Positions 1 to 10,070 of a DNA stretch of 64,000 nt are shown in pieces. Both the position numbers and the translations under genes were made by a program. This DNA is from Hyposmocoma kahamanoa (lineage: Eukaryota > Arthropoda > Insecta > Lepidoptera > Cosmopterigidae), in assembly GCF_003589595.1 (NCBI RefSeq), contig NW_020653718.1:3953679-4017678 (forward strand), read 5' to 3'. Every line of letters starts with the position of its first letter. The first letter of the stretch is position 1. The notes under the pieces are model-generated. The model was not told where the DNA came from. It saw only the letters and a list, made by a program, of their open reading frames with translations, and searched no databases.

Positions 1-283
1 GTAAGCTTGAGAACACATAACACTATGGGAAAACATAATTATCTCTCAAGATCTATCTGACATACTATGATATATCTCAATCACAGCTACTGTAACTATT
101 ACGAAATACGCCAGATTTGGATCTCCTCTCGTAACATCTTTGTAACGTTGACGAGTGTGTTCGTGTGTTCTTTTTTTTTGTCATTCGCACGTAATGCATA
201 ACTTTTTAATCAACTTTTCTAGACTAGTGAACCAAACTGCAATTCAAATCAAAATTATGAACTCATGGTTGTACTTGACATCA

Positions 284-524
284 TTTTCTGCCGCCAAGCA
301 GTAACGTCAGCATTACTGTGTTCCGGTTTTGAAGGGTAAGGGTGCTGGTGAAGTTACAGACACATGGGACTTGTCAACTTATGTCTCAGGGTGACGGGCG
401 CAGTGGTAGTGTGTCTTTGCAATTTAAAACTCTGAGTGGCACTACAACTGTTATGGAAAGGCGTGTAGCTTACGATCAGGCGCACGACTTGTTCGTCTTG
501 TGACTTGATGTTGTAATAAAAAAG
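284..524 (+). repeat. Family A dispersed element, copy 1
   Basis: Best-defined family of the window. In sense orientation the consensus starts CTCCTTGTGAAAGAGTTCG, passes GCCGCCAAGCAGTAATG, GGGTAAGGGTGCTGGTG, TGACGGGCGCAGTGGCAGTG and TTTAAAGCTCTGAGTGGCAC, and ends near CGTCCCGTCACTTGATATTAT followed by an A run. A full copy is about 290 bp. The A-rich end suggests retroposition by a LINE, but I see no tRNA-type A or B box. This copy lacks the first 45 bases or so. Confidence 0.75.
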
Positions 525-582
525 AAACTATTACTATTTATCAGATTTTAATAAAACTTGGTACATTGCGGAAATTTCAACG

Positions 583-685
583 AAAATAAAATGGTATTAT
601 GGTGACCACGAACTGATCCTGATGATGGAAATGGCAGACAGATAACAGGAACTCTTCAACCATGTACAGCAACAGCGGATAGCAA
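583..685 (+). repeat. Short repeat shared with 33335-33430
   Basis: The stretch around GATGATGGAAATGGCAGACAG recurs, diverged, at 33335-33430 (GGTGATGGAAATGCCAGACAG). No coding content. Probably a fragment of a dispersed repeat of unknown class. Confidence 0.4.
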
Positions 686-734
686 CGTTTTGAAGTTAAT
701 TTATTTTATTTTAAAACAAATAAACCATCATCGT

Positions 735-875
735 AGTTGACTCATTAGAGGTTCCACTGCCGGACACAGATCTCCACTAAGGAGAAGTTTAGGGTCAGTG
801 CAGATTGGAGACTTCACATGTTTCCCAAGACTGTGAACGAGCAGGTTTCATCACGTAGTTTTCTTGTAAACAATG
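735..875 (-). repeat. Family F (RTE-like 3' tail) fragment
   Basis: On the minus strand this reads as the tail typical of lepidopteran RTE-type elements: a GAAAAC..CGTGATGAAACCTG motif, then ..GTCTCCAATCTGCACT.., then ..CGGCAGTGGAACCTC. Diverged; no protein-coding part is left. Confidence 0.45.
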
Positions 876-1277
876 TACGTAAGATAGAAATAAAAGAAGT
901 AAATAATAGAAATAAATAAAGGTATATGTCCCACACAGGGAAACGAAAACGTCAATTTTTAAATAACATGCAACCGTTCTCCCACTTGGCTACAAGCGCT
1001 TATACATTATTATAAATAGATCCAGCCTACAACAACTGTGTTAAAAGCTCACTGTAAATGGTTTCAAAAGAAATAATCTCCAAAATTTGTCAAAAATAAA
1101 ACTCTTTATTAAAATGGATTGGCATTCTGTTACATAAACCTAATTTCCAAGCAGCATTTTATAGCCTTCGAAGGCGTTTTGACAACTTTGTGAGTATAAT
1201 CTTTATGATATAACACTTTGACAGCATTTTTTTGCGCTATATGTGTCGTTATAACATATGTATGTAAGCAAAAGTAG
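876..1277. other. No feature seen
   Basis: AT-rich intergenic DNA with short ORFs only. No repeat family or coding signal recognised. Confidence 0.5.
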
Positions 1278-1567
1278 TTTTTTTTATAATATCAAGTGAC
1301 AGGACGGTTAAGTCGTGCACCTTATGGCAAGTTACACGCCTGTCCATAACAGTTGTAGTGCCGCTCAGAGCTTTAAATAGCATAGATCTGAAGGGCTCTG
1401 CCACTGCGCCCGTCACTCTGAGATATAAGTTGACAAATCTCATGTGCTTGTAATTTCACCAGCACCCTTACCCTTCAAAACCGGAACACAGTAATGCTGA
1501 CATCACTGCTTGACGGCAGAAATAGGTAAGGAAGCAATACTTCCCTGGACGACCTCTTTCACAAAGA
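1278..1567 (-). repeat. Family A, copy 2 (near full length)
   Basis: Almost complete antisense copy. The A-rich 3' end appears as a T run at 1278-1285 and the 5' end (CTTTGTGAAAGAGGTCGTCC in sense) is near 1567. The 64-codon ORF inside it is incidental. Confidence 0.75.
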
Positions 1568-1667
1568 CTTAAAAGGTTCATATTAGAAGGTGTCTGAAGA
1601 TGCTAGAATTACGGTAGGTTTCGATGTTCTTATAATTAAAGTCTATTTCTACAGGGATCTGCCTGAT

Positions 1668-1823
1668 CATGTGAAACTGCGGGCACATGGGACTTGTCGA
1701 CTTTGTGTGAGGGTGACGGGCGCAGTGTCCTTATGATATTCTATTTAAAGCTTTGTGACACTTCAACTGTTATAAGTATGCGTGTCGTTTATCACCAGAT
1801 GCACGACTTTTTCGTCCTGTAAC
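1668..1823 (+). repeat. Family A, copy 3 (5'-truncated, diverged)
   Basis: Begins at the GGGCACATGGGACTTGTC segment and runs to the 3' part GCACGACTTTTTCGTCC. Lies about 100 bases from copy 2 in the opposite orientation. Confidence 0.6.
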
Positions 1824-1837
1824 TATACAGGGTGTCC

Positions 1838-2237
1838 CACGACTATGCCACACGGAGGGAAAAGTACTTTAAATACCATAGATAAAACCACACGCAAAAT
1901 AGGCGCTTTGTCGTCGAGTTGCGGACACCAGCCCGTTGCACCAAGTACCAAGTACCATAGATAGTAAACCTTACCGAAAGAAGACTTCATTTTGATTTTA
2001 AAAACAATTCGAACTGCATTCAAAGATTTTTAAATAATCGCCTACCTGAACTGAAAATCGAACCCACTAAATGTGAAAAGAAGACCTGTAATTTTACTAC
2101 ACAGATCGAAAGCCTCAATCATAAGGATTGTTTTCTTCTAAATAGCATAGTATCTTAAATAAATGGAAGAACATTTCAGTAAAATATTCTATCTACAGTA
2201 TCTTAGGGAACTTCCCGTCCATGTGGCATAGCCACGA
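1838..2237. mobile_element. Candidate MITE-like element with imperfect inverted ends
   Basis: CTATGCCACACGGAGGGAAA at the left reappears inverted at the right as CTTCCCGTCCATGTGGCATAG, about 400 bp apart, preceded on the left by CAGGGTGTCCC. Internal sequence is AT-rich without coding capacity. No target duplication was identified, so the ends are approximate. Confidence 0.35.
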
Positions 2238-3513
2238 AACGGAACGGGCAATAAACGGAGACGACGTATGCATAGAAAAGCAAATTACACTTGATGATGA
2301 AATTACACTTGAATATATTAATTATTTTAAAAAAAAGACAAACAAAGTATGTAAATCCGAGAGGCCAGTATCTCGGGAAATATCAAGCTAAAAAGATATT
2401 TTTTCAGGTTTGGTAAAAGTTTTAATAAAAGCGCCACCTAGCGGTAGAAGTTTGAAGTACGAAGTGATATTCTATCACGCATCGCATGCGTAATAGGTAC
2501 CGTTACTGTATTGTACTTCCTTTGAAAGACACACAATCACTTGATTATTTCGTTACAGTTTAATTATGCCGTGTGAGGAAGCTGTAAGCAACTTGCTGTA
2601 TATCAGTATAAATTCACAGCTACGCATAGGGGGCCTACAAAAACCTCTTAAAACAATATTACTTTAACCTTACATTGACTTTTCGTACCATAACGCGCTT
2701 AAAATAAGCTTATTGTAATGTTAAAACTATGACGTTTTATTGGCAGCTTGGTGACTATTCATTCACTCAGTTCGTACTATGACGCGACTTTAACATTAAA
2801 GTAATATTGCTCTTATGTCAAATTTAGCAATCGTAATGATTAAAAGTTAAGTTGAACTTATTTATTTACATATATCTCTTCAATATTTTGTTTATTTTTT
2901 TTATTTAATAGCATATAGTAAATTATTTTTCGTTAAATACAAATACGCTATATTTATATCGTAAAATTATAACAGCGCCATCTATATGTTCCTTGGCGAA
3001 ACTAATAATTGACACAAGTATTTATGTGGTCTGTGTTGACACTAGACTAAAGTTCCGAGTTCACAACGTCATTATCAAGCCTCAGCTTGTTTTATTTATT
3101 TTTCATGAAAATGCGGAATAATGATTGAAAACAACGTAATTTTAATAGATTTTATTATTACATACTTTTCTTTTCTTAACTGTCAAAATTCTCTGAATGT
3201 AAATAACATTAAGTACTTAAACATTATACCACATTAAGACGATTCGGAACATCAAAAAAGAAAGAGATGGCATTATATAGTTCACATAGCGTTGTCTTTT
3301 TCCTATTTGTAGTAAGGAATAAACAATATTGGGAAATCATTCGTTCTTTCAATTACCTTTTGCAATAATACATTACTTGGTTGGCAGGTTCGTCATAGTA
3401 CGAATATGAGTACTATTATAATAAGCTTGCTTACATTGAAATAAGATTGTTTTTGAAAAGATTATGGTAAGCCTCCTGGTCTCCAAAGCCATATAGATTC
3501 TTGTCCTTATTTT
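2238..3513. other. Intergenic DNA with a small inverted-repeat segment
   Basis: AT-rich, no coding signal. Within it CAATATTACTTTAA (2654-2667) is exactly inverted at 2796-2809, bounding a 156-bp segment that could be a small MITE. The box GCGCCACCTAGCGG occurs near 2431 and a relative (GCGCCATCTA) near 2974. Confidence 0.35.
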
Positions 3514-3978
3514 TAACCGACTTCAAAAAAGGAGGAGGTTCTCAATTCGACTGTATGTTCTTTTTTTTTTCTTTTTTTTTTGTATGTATGTTACGCGATA
3601 ACTCCGGTATTTGTGAACCGATTTTCATGATTCTTTTTTTGTTGGAAAGGGGGTACTACCATAGTGGTCCCATTTCATTTTGAAGAAAATCATCCACCTC
3701 GAAGGGTGGCTGTTCACGCATGAAGATTCATTTTCATAAATAGCCTAACCTAACATTAATTTAGGAGCAATTACTTTAATGGTTTATTTTGCTATTTCTC
3801 CAATTCAAGGCGTTTTTCGCTCAATATGCTTTGAGTAGTGAGAACCGATTTTTATTATCTCCAAGACTTGACGTCCTGTATAGTGGCGAACTAGGGGATA
3901 TTTCAATAAAACTTAGCAAATAGACGTAATTCCACGTACTTTTGAGGTCGGTTTTTTTAGTACTCTGTACTGAGATTA
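3514..3978 (+). mobile_element. Family D element, long subtype
   Basis: Starts AACCGACTTCAAAAAAGGAGG and closes with TTTTGAGGTCGGTTTTTT, which is the inverted match of the start. Inside are the family landmarks TATGTTACGCGATAACTCC, GTGAACCGATTTTCATGATT and AATTCCACGTACTTTTGAGG. It carries an extra internal block (about 3763-3895) found in this window only here and in the copy at 33868-34275. It also continues past the inverted end into AGTACTCTGTACTGAGATTAT. Non-coding. Confidence 0.7.
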
Positions 3979-4640
3979 TGTATAAACAAAACTAAAGGTG
4001 TTGTAAACCAAATAAAATATTACTAGATTTATAAAAAAAAATCATCGTAATGAATAGAGAAGCCTACGGGTAACAAACCGAAACTTTAAAAAAATGAATG
4101 AATGTATTTTTCATCACTGAGCACAGGTCTACTGGCTTCTGTCTAAAACCACCTGGCCCATTGTTTGCAAACAAGCGTCCACAAAGTGATATTAACAAGA
4201 ATCTGGAACTTTACCCACCTTGGAAATGCCTTCTTTAAATTCTAAATATATTGGTTTTTATTTGATAGGTAAACCACTTACATTAATATTACACTACGGC
4301 TCAGTCGTGAGGCAAATTTCGCCGAAAAGAGTCAGAAATTAGGAGTTGCTCTGTATAGCTCTGTATAGATTTATCATATTTATTACATTTATTTTAAAAC
4401 ATCATTGATAGAAATAGCCTGAAGGAGATAAAGGGGTCACTTACATGGAATTCGGTCATCCGGTAGGTACACAGAATTGTGAAAAGTGCATAATGTTTTT
4501 GTTTCACTATACCTCTAGTTTCAAACCCCGTAAATGACAAATTTTTAATATCAACTGGAATTACAAGACGACTGCCAAAAAATTACAGTTTATTTTTATT
4601 ACGTCTATCACTATTTTTATTGAAAAAAAACTAATATTAG
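3979..4640. other. No feature seen
   Basis: AT-rich DNA. No coding exon or known repeat family recognised. Confidence 0.5.
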
Positions 4641-4645
4641 TATCG

Positions 4646-4715
4646 AGTTCTTAGGTTTTCGCGATTGTTACACATAGGAAATGAAACAATTTTCTGGATT
4701 TAAATCGTGTACCTC
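4646..4715 (+). repeat. Family G fragment, copy 1
   Basis: Reads GTATCGAGTTCTTAGG, then CGATTGTTACACATAGGAAATG, then a diverged CTGGATTTAAATCGTGTAC. Related segments are at 7407-7752, 42806-42925 and 54995-55118. It directly abuts the 5' side of the LINE at 4733. Confidence 0.6.
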
Positions 4716-4732
4716 GTTTATTTATGTTATGT

Positions 4733-5907
4733 TATGTCCGATAAGGGAAATTACAGGCCCATGTCTCTTGCTACTGTTACAGCGAAGGTGCTTGACAGAC
4801 TGCTTCACGCGGAATTAAATAGATATCTTGTTTTGCATGATAATCAGTTTGGTTTTAGGCCTGGGTTATCCACGGAAAGTGCCATTCTAAGTCTCATGCA
4901 TTCTGTCAGGTACTATACAGACCGAAAAACCGGTCTTTGCTTGCTTCCTCGACCTGTCAAGGGCGTTTGATATGGTTTCATGCGATATATTATGGAAGAA
5001 ACTGGAGGGTATAAACTTGCCTAATGAGCTTATTAACATCTTCAGGTATTGGTATGGAAATCAAATCTATAATGTCCGATGGTCAGGAGTAATATCGGAA
5101 CCATACAGGTTGCAATGTGGGGTGAGACAGGGAGGGCTAACATCTCCCTCTTTATTTAACTTGTATATGAACGAGTTGATAGTCGAGTTCAGCGGTAGAC
5201 ATGTGGGTTGCCATATCGACGGGATAGCTGTTAACAACCTTAGCTACGCAGACGACATGGTGCTGCTGAGCGCGTCTGCGGCCTCAGATCACTACTTAGT
5301 ATTTGTCAATCGTATGCGGATAAGCGTGGACTAATATATAACACCAAAAAGAGTCAGTACATGGTATTTGGGGTCAGCCATAAAAGCTTATTGGACGTTC
5401 CAATGTCAAATATATTACATTAAACGGTGATCGTCTTGATAGAGTCGAGCAGTTTAAAGATCTCGGTCTCCTAGTCACTAGCGATCTCAGAGACAATGCT
5501 GACATAGAGAGGGAGCGGAGGGCTTTATCGGTCAGAGCTAACATGATCGCCCGCAGGTTTGCTCGTAGTTCTCCTGCAGTTAAACTTACACTTTTCAGGG
5601 CTTTCTGTTCATCTTTCTACATGTGTAGCCTGTGGGAGAAGTACTCTCAAAAGTTGTATGGGGCCCTCCGGGTCCAATACAATACTGCGTTTAGGGTGTT
5701 GATGGGGCTGCCCCGGTACTGTAGTGTCTCGCGCATGTTCGCAGCGGCGCAAGTCGATTGTTCTACACGATCATGCGCAAACGTGCATCGGCACTAGTGA
5801 GCAGGGTACGGGCCAGCTCCAACATCATCCTACGCATGATAGCGGACAGGTTCGACTGTCCGTATATAAACCGCGCTTGTCACTTGCATGTCGTTACTAA
5901 CATCTAG
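4733..5907 (+). pseudogene. Reverse transcriptase (LINE ORF2 C-terminal part), frameshifted
   Basis: RNA-directed DNA polymerase of a non-LTR retrotransposon. Visible motifs: GFRPGLSTESAILSL, then FLDLSRAFDMVS after a frame change near 4930-4945, GVRQGGLTSPSLFNLYMNEL, and the catalytic YADD at 5245-5256 (NLSYADDMVLLS). Frame breaks follow near 5330 and 5400. Downstream come DLGLLVTSDLRDNADIERE, IARRFARSS, FRVLMGLPRYCS and a C-terminus ending CHLHVVTNI. The catalytic box is intact, but at least three frame disruptions make this an inactive copy. Confidence 0.8.
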
Positions 5908-6060
5908 ATCATAAGTAATTTTGTTACTAACCATCTGTAGATTTTAGTCATTTCAATTTTTAATTTTCAATGTTTTTCGTTTTAATTATCTAAATGAAAT
6001 ATACAATATAAGTAATGTGATAATAATATAATATAATTTGAAATGTGAATTATGAATTGC
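4733..6060 (+). mobile_element. 5'-truncated non-LTR retrotransposon (CR1/jockey-like)
   Basis: Starts inside the reverse transcriptase (NYRPMSLATVTAKVLDRLL) and continues through the C-terminal region to a stop at 5905-5907. An AT-rich 3' untranslated part and an A/T run follow near 6060-6095. 5' truncation is the usual product of incomplete target-primed reverse transcription. A tandemly duplicated fragment of a related element is at 24283-24523. Confidence 0.8.
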
Positions 6061-6124
6061 AATTATCTTTAAAAAAAAAAATTTTACTTTTTTTTTTGGT
6101 ATTATGAAATTTACCATGATCTTT

Positions 6125-6253
6125 TCGGTAAAGAAAACCCGCACTTCGAAATAGGTTCACAACCAAACGTGTGAAGTCCAGTAGACTATAGGAGACCCAT
6201 TCCCAGCAGTGGTACGTATAAATGGGTTTATAATGATGATGATGACGATGATG
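6125..6253 (+). repeat. Family F (RTE-like) 3' end with GAT-type tail
   Basis: Contains CCCAGCAGTGGTACGTATA and ends in a GATGATGATGACGATGATG microsatellite, the usual 3' end of RTE-type LINEs and their derivatives in Lepidoptera. Confidence 0.6.
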
Positions 6254-6574
6254 AAATGTATTGTGTCGTAAGTATATTAAGTATGATATCGCTCTGAAGC
6301 TTAGTTTGTAAATTGTTAATACTCAAGTTTCAGTACGTTTTTTCTTACAATGCAAGTGATAAATAGAAAACTATTAATAATAAACATATTATGGTTATAG
6401 AAAACGAAAAAAAAACGAATAAAGTTGCACAAACTTCAATTGAAACTATCATAACCTATTTTAAGTACAAAATTGCAGGTTCAAAAATTCTTATCACATG
6501 CCTCTTGATGAGAATTGATTCCAGAACGGTCTTTTTTTCCAATTGCTTTAAAAAAACTTTACAGTTGTAACTTG

Positions 6575-6680
6575 TAACGCTTACAAATCCTGTGAAGTTC
6601 GCAATTTCCTATACCCTCCATCCTACCCTTCGAAGAGACCCATCCTCAACGGCGGGGTGTATATAGGTTAATTATGTAAG
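6575..6680 (+). repeat. Family F fragment, no microsatellite tail
   Basis: GAGACCCATCCTCAACGGCG then GGGTGTATATAGGTTAATTATG: a diverged relative of the 6125-6253 element. Confidence 0.45.
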
Positions 6681-7406
6681 TCCTAGGAAAAAAAACTACG
6701 TAACTAGATACCTTACAACGTAACGAACGCGGAACTATCGGTTTTCGTAAGTAAGTCGAACCATTAGCAACATCGAGACTAGCAATTACAAGATGCCTTC
6801 TGTGGCTGCCATTGGTTCTACAGCACACGTAATGGGATTCCTGAGAACTGACTTGCTAGTTGAGTTATATAAGCGTTTTGAAGACCTGTTCACGCAGGAA
6901 TGTCAGGATTCATTGCTGTTTGTCATTAATAAAATCTCAACGAAAGAGGCTTAAACATTTTACGAAAGAAAGAGGTGGTAACTTTCTATTTATCACACTT
7001 GCTCGTAAATAGTAGGATTGCATAGTGGCTAACTTGACTGTAATGCCCTAAATAAAACCCTCGGGTCTTTTTTCTTCCCATTACAAAAACAGTCGGTAGC
7101 GAGCTTTTTTAATTTGTAACAAACATTATTAAAACATTCGCTTGAAATGTTATCTAAATTGAAATTCAATTGCAGTTCAGCCTCATACTAAATAATACTT
7201 ATTATTCAGAATTTCTTTTAATTGTTTTTAATTATTTTCTGTTTAAGAATTGTGCATTTTTTTTTTACAATCCGTCATGGTTTTATGCGTCTTTACTTTT
7301 TACAACATTTTAGTATTATCTATGGAAGAATACAGCTGACCAACTGTTGAGAAAAAAAAACAATAGTCCCGCTATTTATAAAATCCATAATTTTTGTGTA
7401 GTGAAC
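6681..7406. other. No feature seen
   Basis: AT-rich intergenic DNA. No coding signal or recognised repeat. Confidence 0.5.
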
Positions 7407-7752
7407 CATATTTATTCATAGGAAATGAAACTATTTTTCCGGATTTAAATCGCGTATATTTGTTTTTTCAAACAAACCGACGTTTCGGGCCCTTTACGGT
7501 ATATTAAGTTAATTGGAATGTTTTCTTTGTAAAATTAAAAATAAGGTATTTAATTAATAACTATTGTAACTATAGTGAAAAAATAGAGTGGTTTACATCA
7601 ATATTAGACATAACTGGTTGAAGACTGTACCACCTCAGTCAACCGTGACCATGGGACCTGTAAAAATACGCGATTTAAATCCGGAAAAATAGTTTCATTT
7701 CCTATGTGTAACAATCGCTAAAACCTAAGAACTCGATACATATTTATTCATA
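7407..7752. mobile_element. Family G insertion, inverted duplicate, with 14-bp target duplication
   Basis: The 14-mer CATATTTATTCATA is repeated exactly at 7407-7420 and 7739-7752, as expected for a target-site duplication. Inside, 7417-7456 is a perfect inverted repeat of 7667-7706 (40 bp, centred on CCGGATTTAAATCGCG), so two partial family G copies lie in opposite orientation. The right arm extends through CCTAAGAACTCGATA, the sequence that starts the copy at 4646. Non-coding. Confidence 0.7.
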
Positions 7753-8560
7753 CAGGAAATAAACATTGTATTTATTTTCTCGCAAATGTGATCAAAAACA
7801 TTGTAGTATGGATGGTAAAAAAATACAAAACTCCAGGTATTAAAAAGCCCGAAGCCGAAGGCTGATTGAGGGTCCAATAGACTCTCGTTAATAATTCCTT
7901 ATTTGCCGTCCTTGATACACAATGTTCTATTATGTTTGAATAGTAGAGGTAAAAAGAATCGCATACATTGACAAGAGTTTGCAATGTACTCTTTATTGTA
8001 TTCATCATAAAAATAACTAATTGACAGTAACTTAGTGTAGACGTGTACACATTGACTATGCACTTGAGTTGTTTTTAAATATTCTTTCTGTTTGTAACTT
8101 GAGACTAACAAAATTTAAAAGCGACGTATATTAACTGCTACTAATTGAAATGAAATTTTCTTTAACCTCTTAAAGATCCCTTAATCCCTCCTATAAACAT
8201 TTCATACCATCACTACTAATAGCACCGCATAGTCGCTAGCGCCGCAATTTTTAATATAGTTAAATTGGTAATTGCCTTTTTGTACTTGGAATTTTACTAA
8301 GTTGTAAAGAAAATCTAGTATTATGGTACAATCAGAACTTTACCTATATCACACGTGCTTATAGTATTGAGGTCGCAAATCTATATACTTTTGAATGCAT
8401 TGTAACTATCATAAAATACGGACAACGGCACATCAGACTACACATTTTTGTTCGAACATCGCCTCCAGTGCAACAGAACAAGATACGTCAATGTGTAGCT
8501 CGATGTTCTGGTGTGTGTACCTTAGCAAGCTACAAATGAAATGACCTAAATTAATATAAA
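7753..8560. other. 3' flank of the cuticle gene
   Basis: No gene recognised. AT-rich, with AAAGCCCGAAGCCGAAGGC near 7846, which may be repeat-derived. Confidence 0.45.
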
Positions 8561-8568
8561 AAATATAA

Positions 8569-8574
8569 TTTATT
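8569..8574 (-). other. Polyadenylation signal (AATAAA)
   Basis: Canonical hexamer on the minus strand about 290 bases past the cuticle-protein stop codon. It is a good candidate for the mRNA 3' end, which would fall near 8545-8560. Confidence 0.5.
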
Positions 8575-8864
8575 TTAAAACAAAATATTACAAATTACTA
8601 TTTGTTACGTTTTTACATAGCGCTCACACAAAGCGCGCTGGACTATCACGCACAAAAACCTTTCATATTACAATATTACACTAACAACTATACTAGCGTT
8701 ACATTAAGGTACTGATTAATATGTACACTTGCGGCCGGCCGCCACTGTCCATCGAACTAGATACTATACAACACTCGACAATCGACCATTTCTTGTACAT
8801 CGGTTATGGCCTTCTCGGACTGAAATTGCGGTCGATAATGGATTACCCAGCTCAATTCACTACA

Positions 8865-10070
8865 CTAAAATTGGATGCCGTGCCCTCTAAGGAAGGAGTC
8901 GATCTGTCCCGTGGCTGCCGACTCGCCTCGGGGAGCGACGAAGTAGTACTGTGGGGACGGTCTCTGCTCCTGCTGCGATAAAGCTAGCCTCTGGGCTTGG
9001 GCGCGCGCTGCAGCTCTATCTCTCTGCAACTGGCTTTGCTGAATCTGCTGTTGCTGTGCGAATAACTGCGCTGAGTTCTGGAACTGATTCTCTGCCTGTT
9101 GTCTCTGGTAGACTTCCTGGGGATTCACGTGCTGAATCTGGTGTCTGAACAACGGAACGTTAGGTGCTTGAGAAGCAGGAGGTGAGGGAATCTGGGGCGA
9201 GGGGATGAAAGGCCTTTGATATTGAGGTCGTGGCTGAGCAACGTACGGTTGGAGCCTCTGGTTCAAGTTCAATTCTCCTTTAGTCTGAGGTAGGGTCTGG
9301 AAGAGTTGAGTATTGTATGAACCACTTGCAGGGTCGTACACAAGTTCGGTTGCGTAGAGAGGGTTTCCGCTAGGCGCTGGTGACGCAAGTGTCGTCTTCG
9401 TTGGAGTTATCGAATTGGCTGTCGTTGAGGATTCGCGAAGTTGGTTCTCACGGTGGAACTTATCGAATTCAGCTGCAAAGTCGATTTGTGAAGGTCTGGG
9501 AGTGGTGACAATAGGGGTGGGAGATGGGGAGAATGAAGTCTCAGGAGTGTATTGAATCTGTGGCTTGGCCGTCACTTGAAGAAGCTGTGGTCTAAAAGTG
9601 GTAGCTGGTGGAAGTGCTCGGGCTGTTGTGGAGGGGAGAGGGCGTGGTGTGATAGCGATGTGCTGTGCCTGGATCGTGGGGCGCCTGATGGTCGGGCGTT
9701 GAACGACTCTCTGTCTGATATGCTGGAGAGGTTCCGCTTCCGCTTCGTCTTCATCAGCATCTCTAAAATCGTTTTGGAAGTAGGTGGTTGCTGGACGAGG
9801 TGTAGTAGGCCTGTGAGCGGGTCTGGTAGGATAGTTGGGAACTCCGTCGTCTCTTTCTCCGGAATCTTGTGATTGTGGTTCGGGTTCGTCTTCATCAGGT
9901 TTGTTAGGATCACAGGGGTTTCCGGAGACATAGGTGAACTCTCTCTTATTGCCATCAGGATCGATGTAGCCGTACTTGCCGCGGACGACACAATCTGTAC
10001 CTCGGGTTTCTTCCTTAAAAGAGCCATCGGCCGCCTCATAACCGAATGTGAAACTGCCGTCGTCGTTCAC
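8865..10070 (-). CDS. Cuticle gene last exon: R&R domain and low-complexity tail
   Basis: Acceptor AAATTCCAG before GTG at 10070; stop TAG at 8865-8867. Residues 1-58 of the exon are the chitin-binding domain. Residues 59-75 are strongly acidic. A Pro/Thr-rich region with many TPRP-type motifs follows. From about residue 290 the chain is Gln-rich (a Gln run near FAQQQQIQQSQ). It ends RGHGIQF. The GC content is clearly above the flanking DNA. An ATG 30 bases into the upstream intron (10098-10100) is in frame, but the splice site is the better reading. Confidence 0.9.
   Translation of the reverse strand: MNDDGSFTFGYEAADGSFKEETRGTDCVVRGKYGYIDPDGNKREFTYVSGNPCDPNKPDEDEPEPQSQDSGERDDGVPNYPTRPAHRPTTPRPATTYFQNDFRDADEDEAEAEPLQHIRQRVVQRPTIRRPTIQAQHIAITPRPLPSTTARALPPATTFRPQLLQVTAKPQIQYTPETSFSPSPTPIVTTPRPSQIDFAAEFDKFHRENQLRESSTTANSITPTKTTLASPAPSGNPLYATELVYDPASGSYNTQLFQTLPQTKGELNLNQRLQPYVAQPRPQYQRPFIPSPQIPSPPASQAPNVPLFRHQIQHVNPQEVYQRQQAENQFQNSAQLFAQQQQIQQSQLQRDRAAARAQAQRLALSQQEQRPSPQYYFVAPRGESAATGQIDSFLRGHGIQF

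Noticed and set aside
8951..9872. Plus-strand ORFs opposite the cuticle-protein last exon (8951-9148, 9552-9872) and an overlapping minus frame 9572-10039
   Set aside because: Shadows of a GC-rich coding exon in another frame; the composition and R&R domain identify the true frame.
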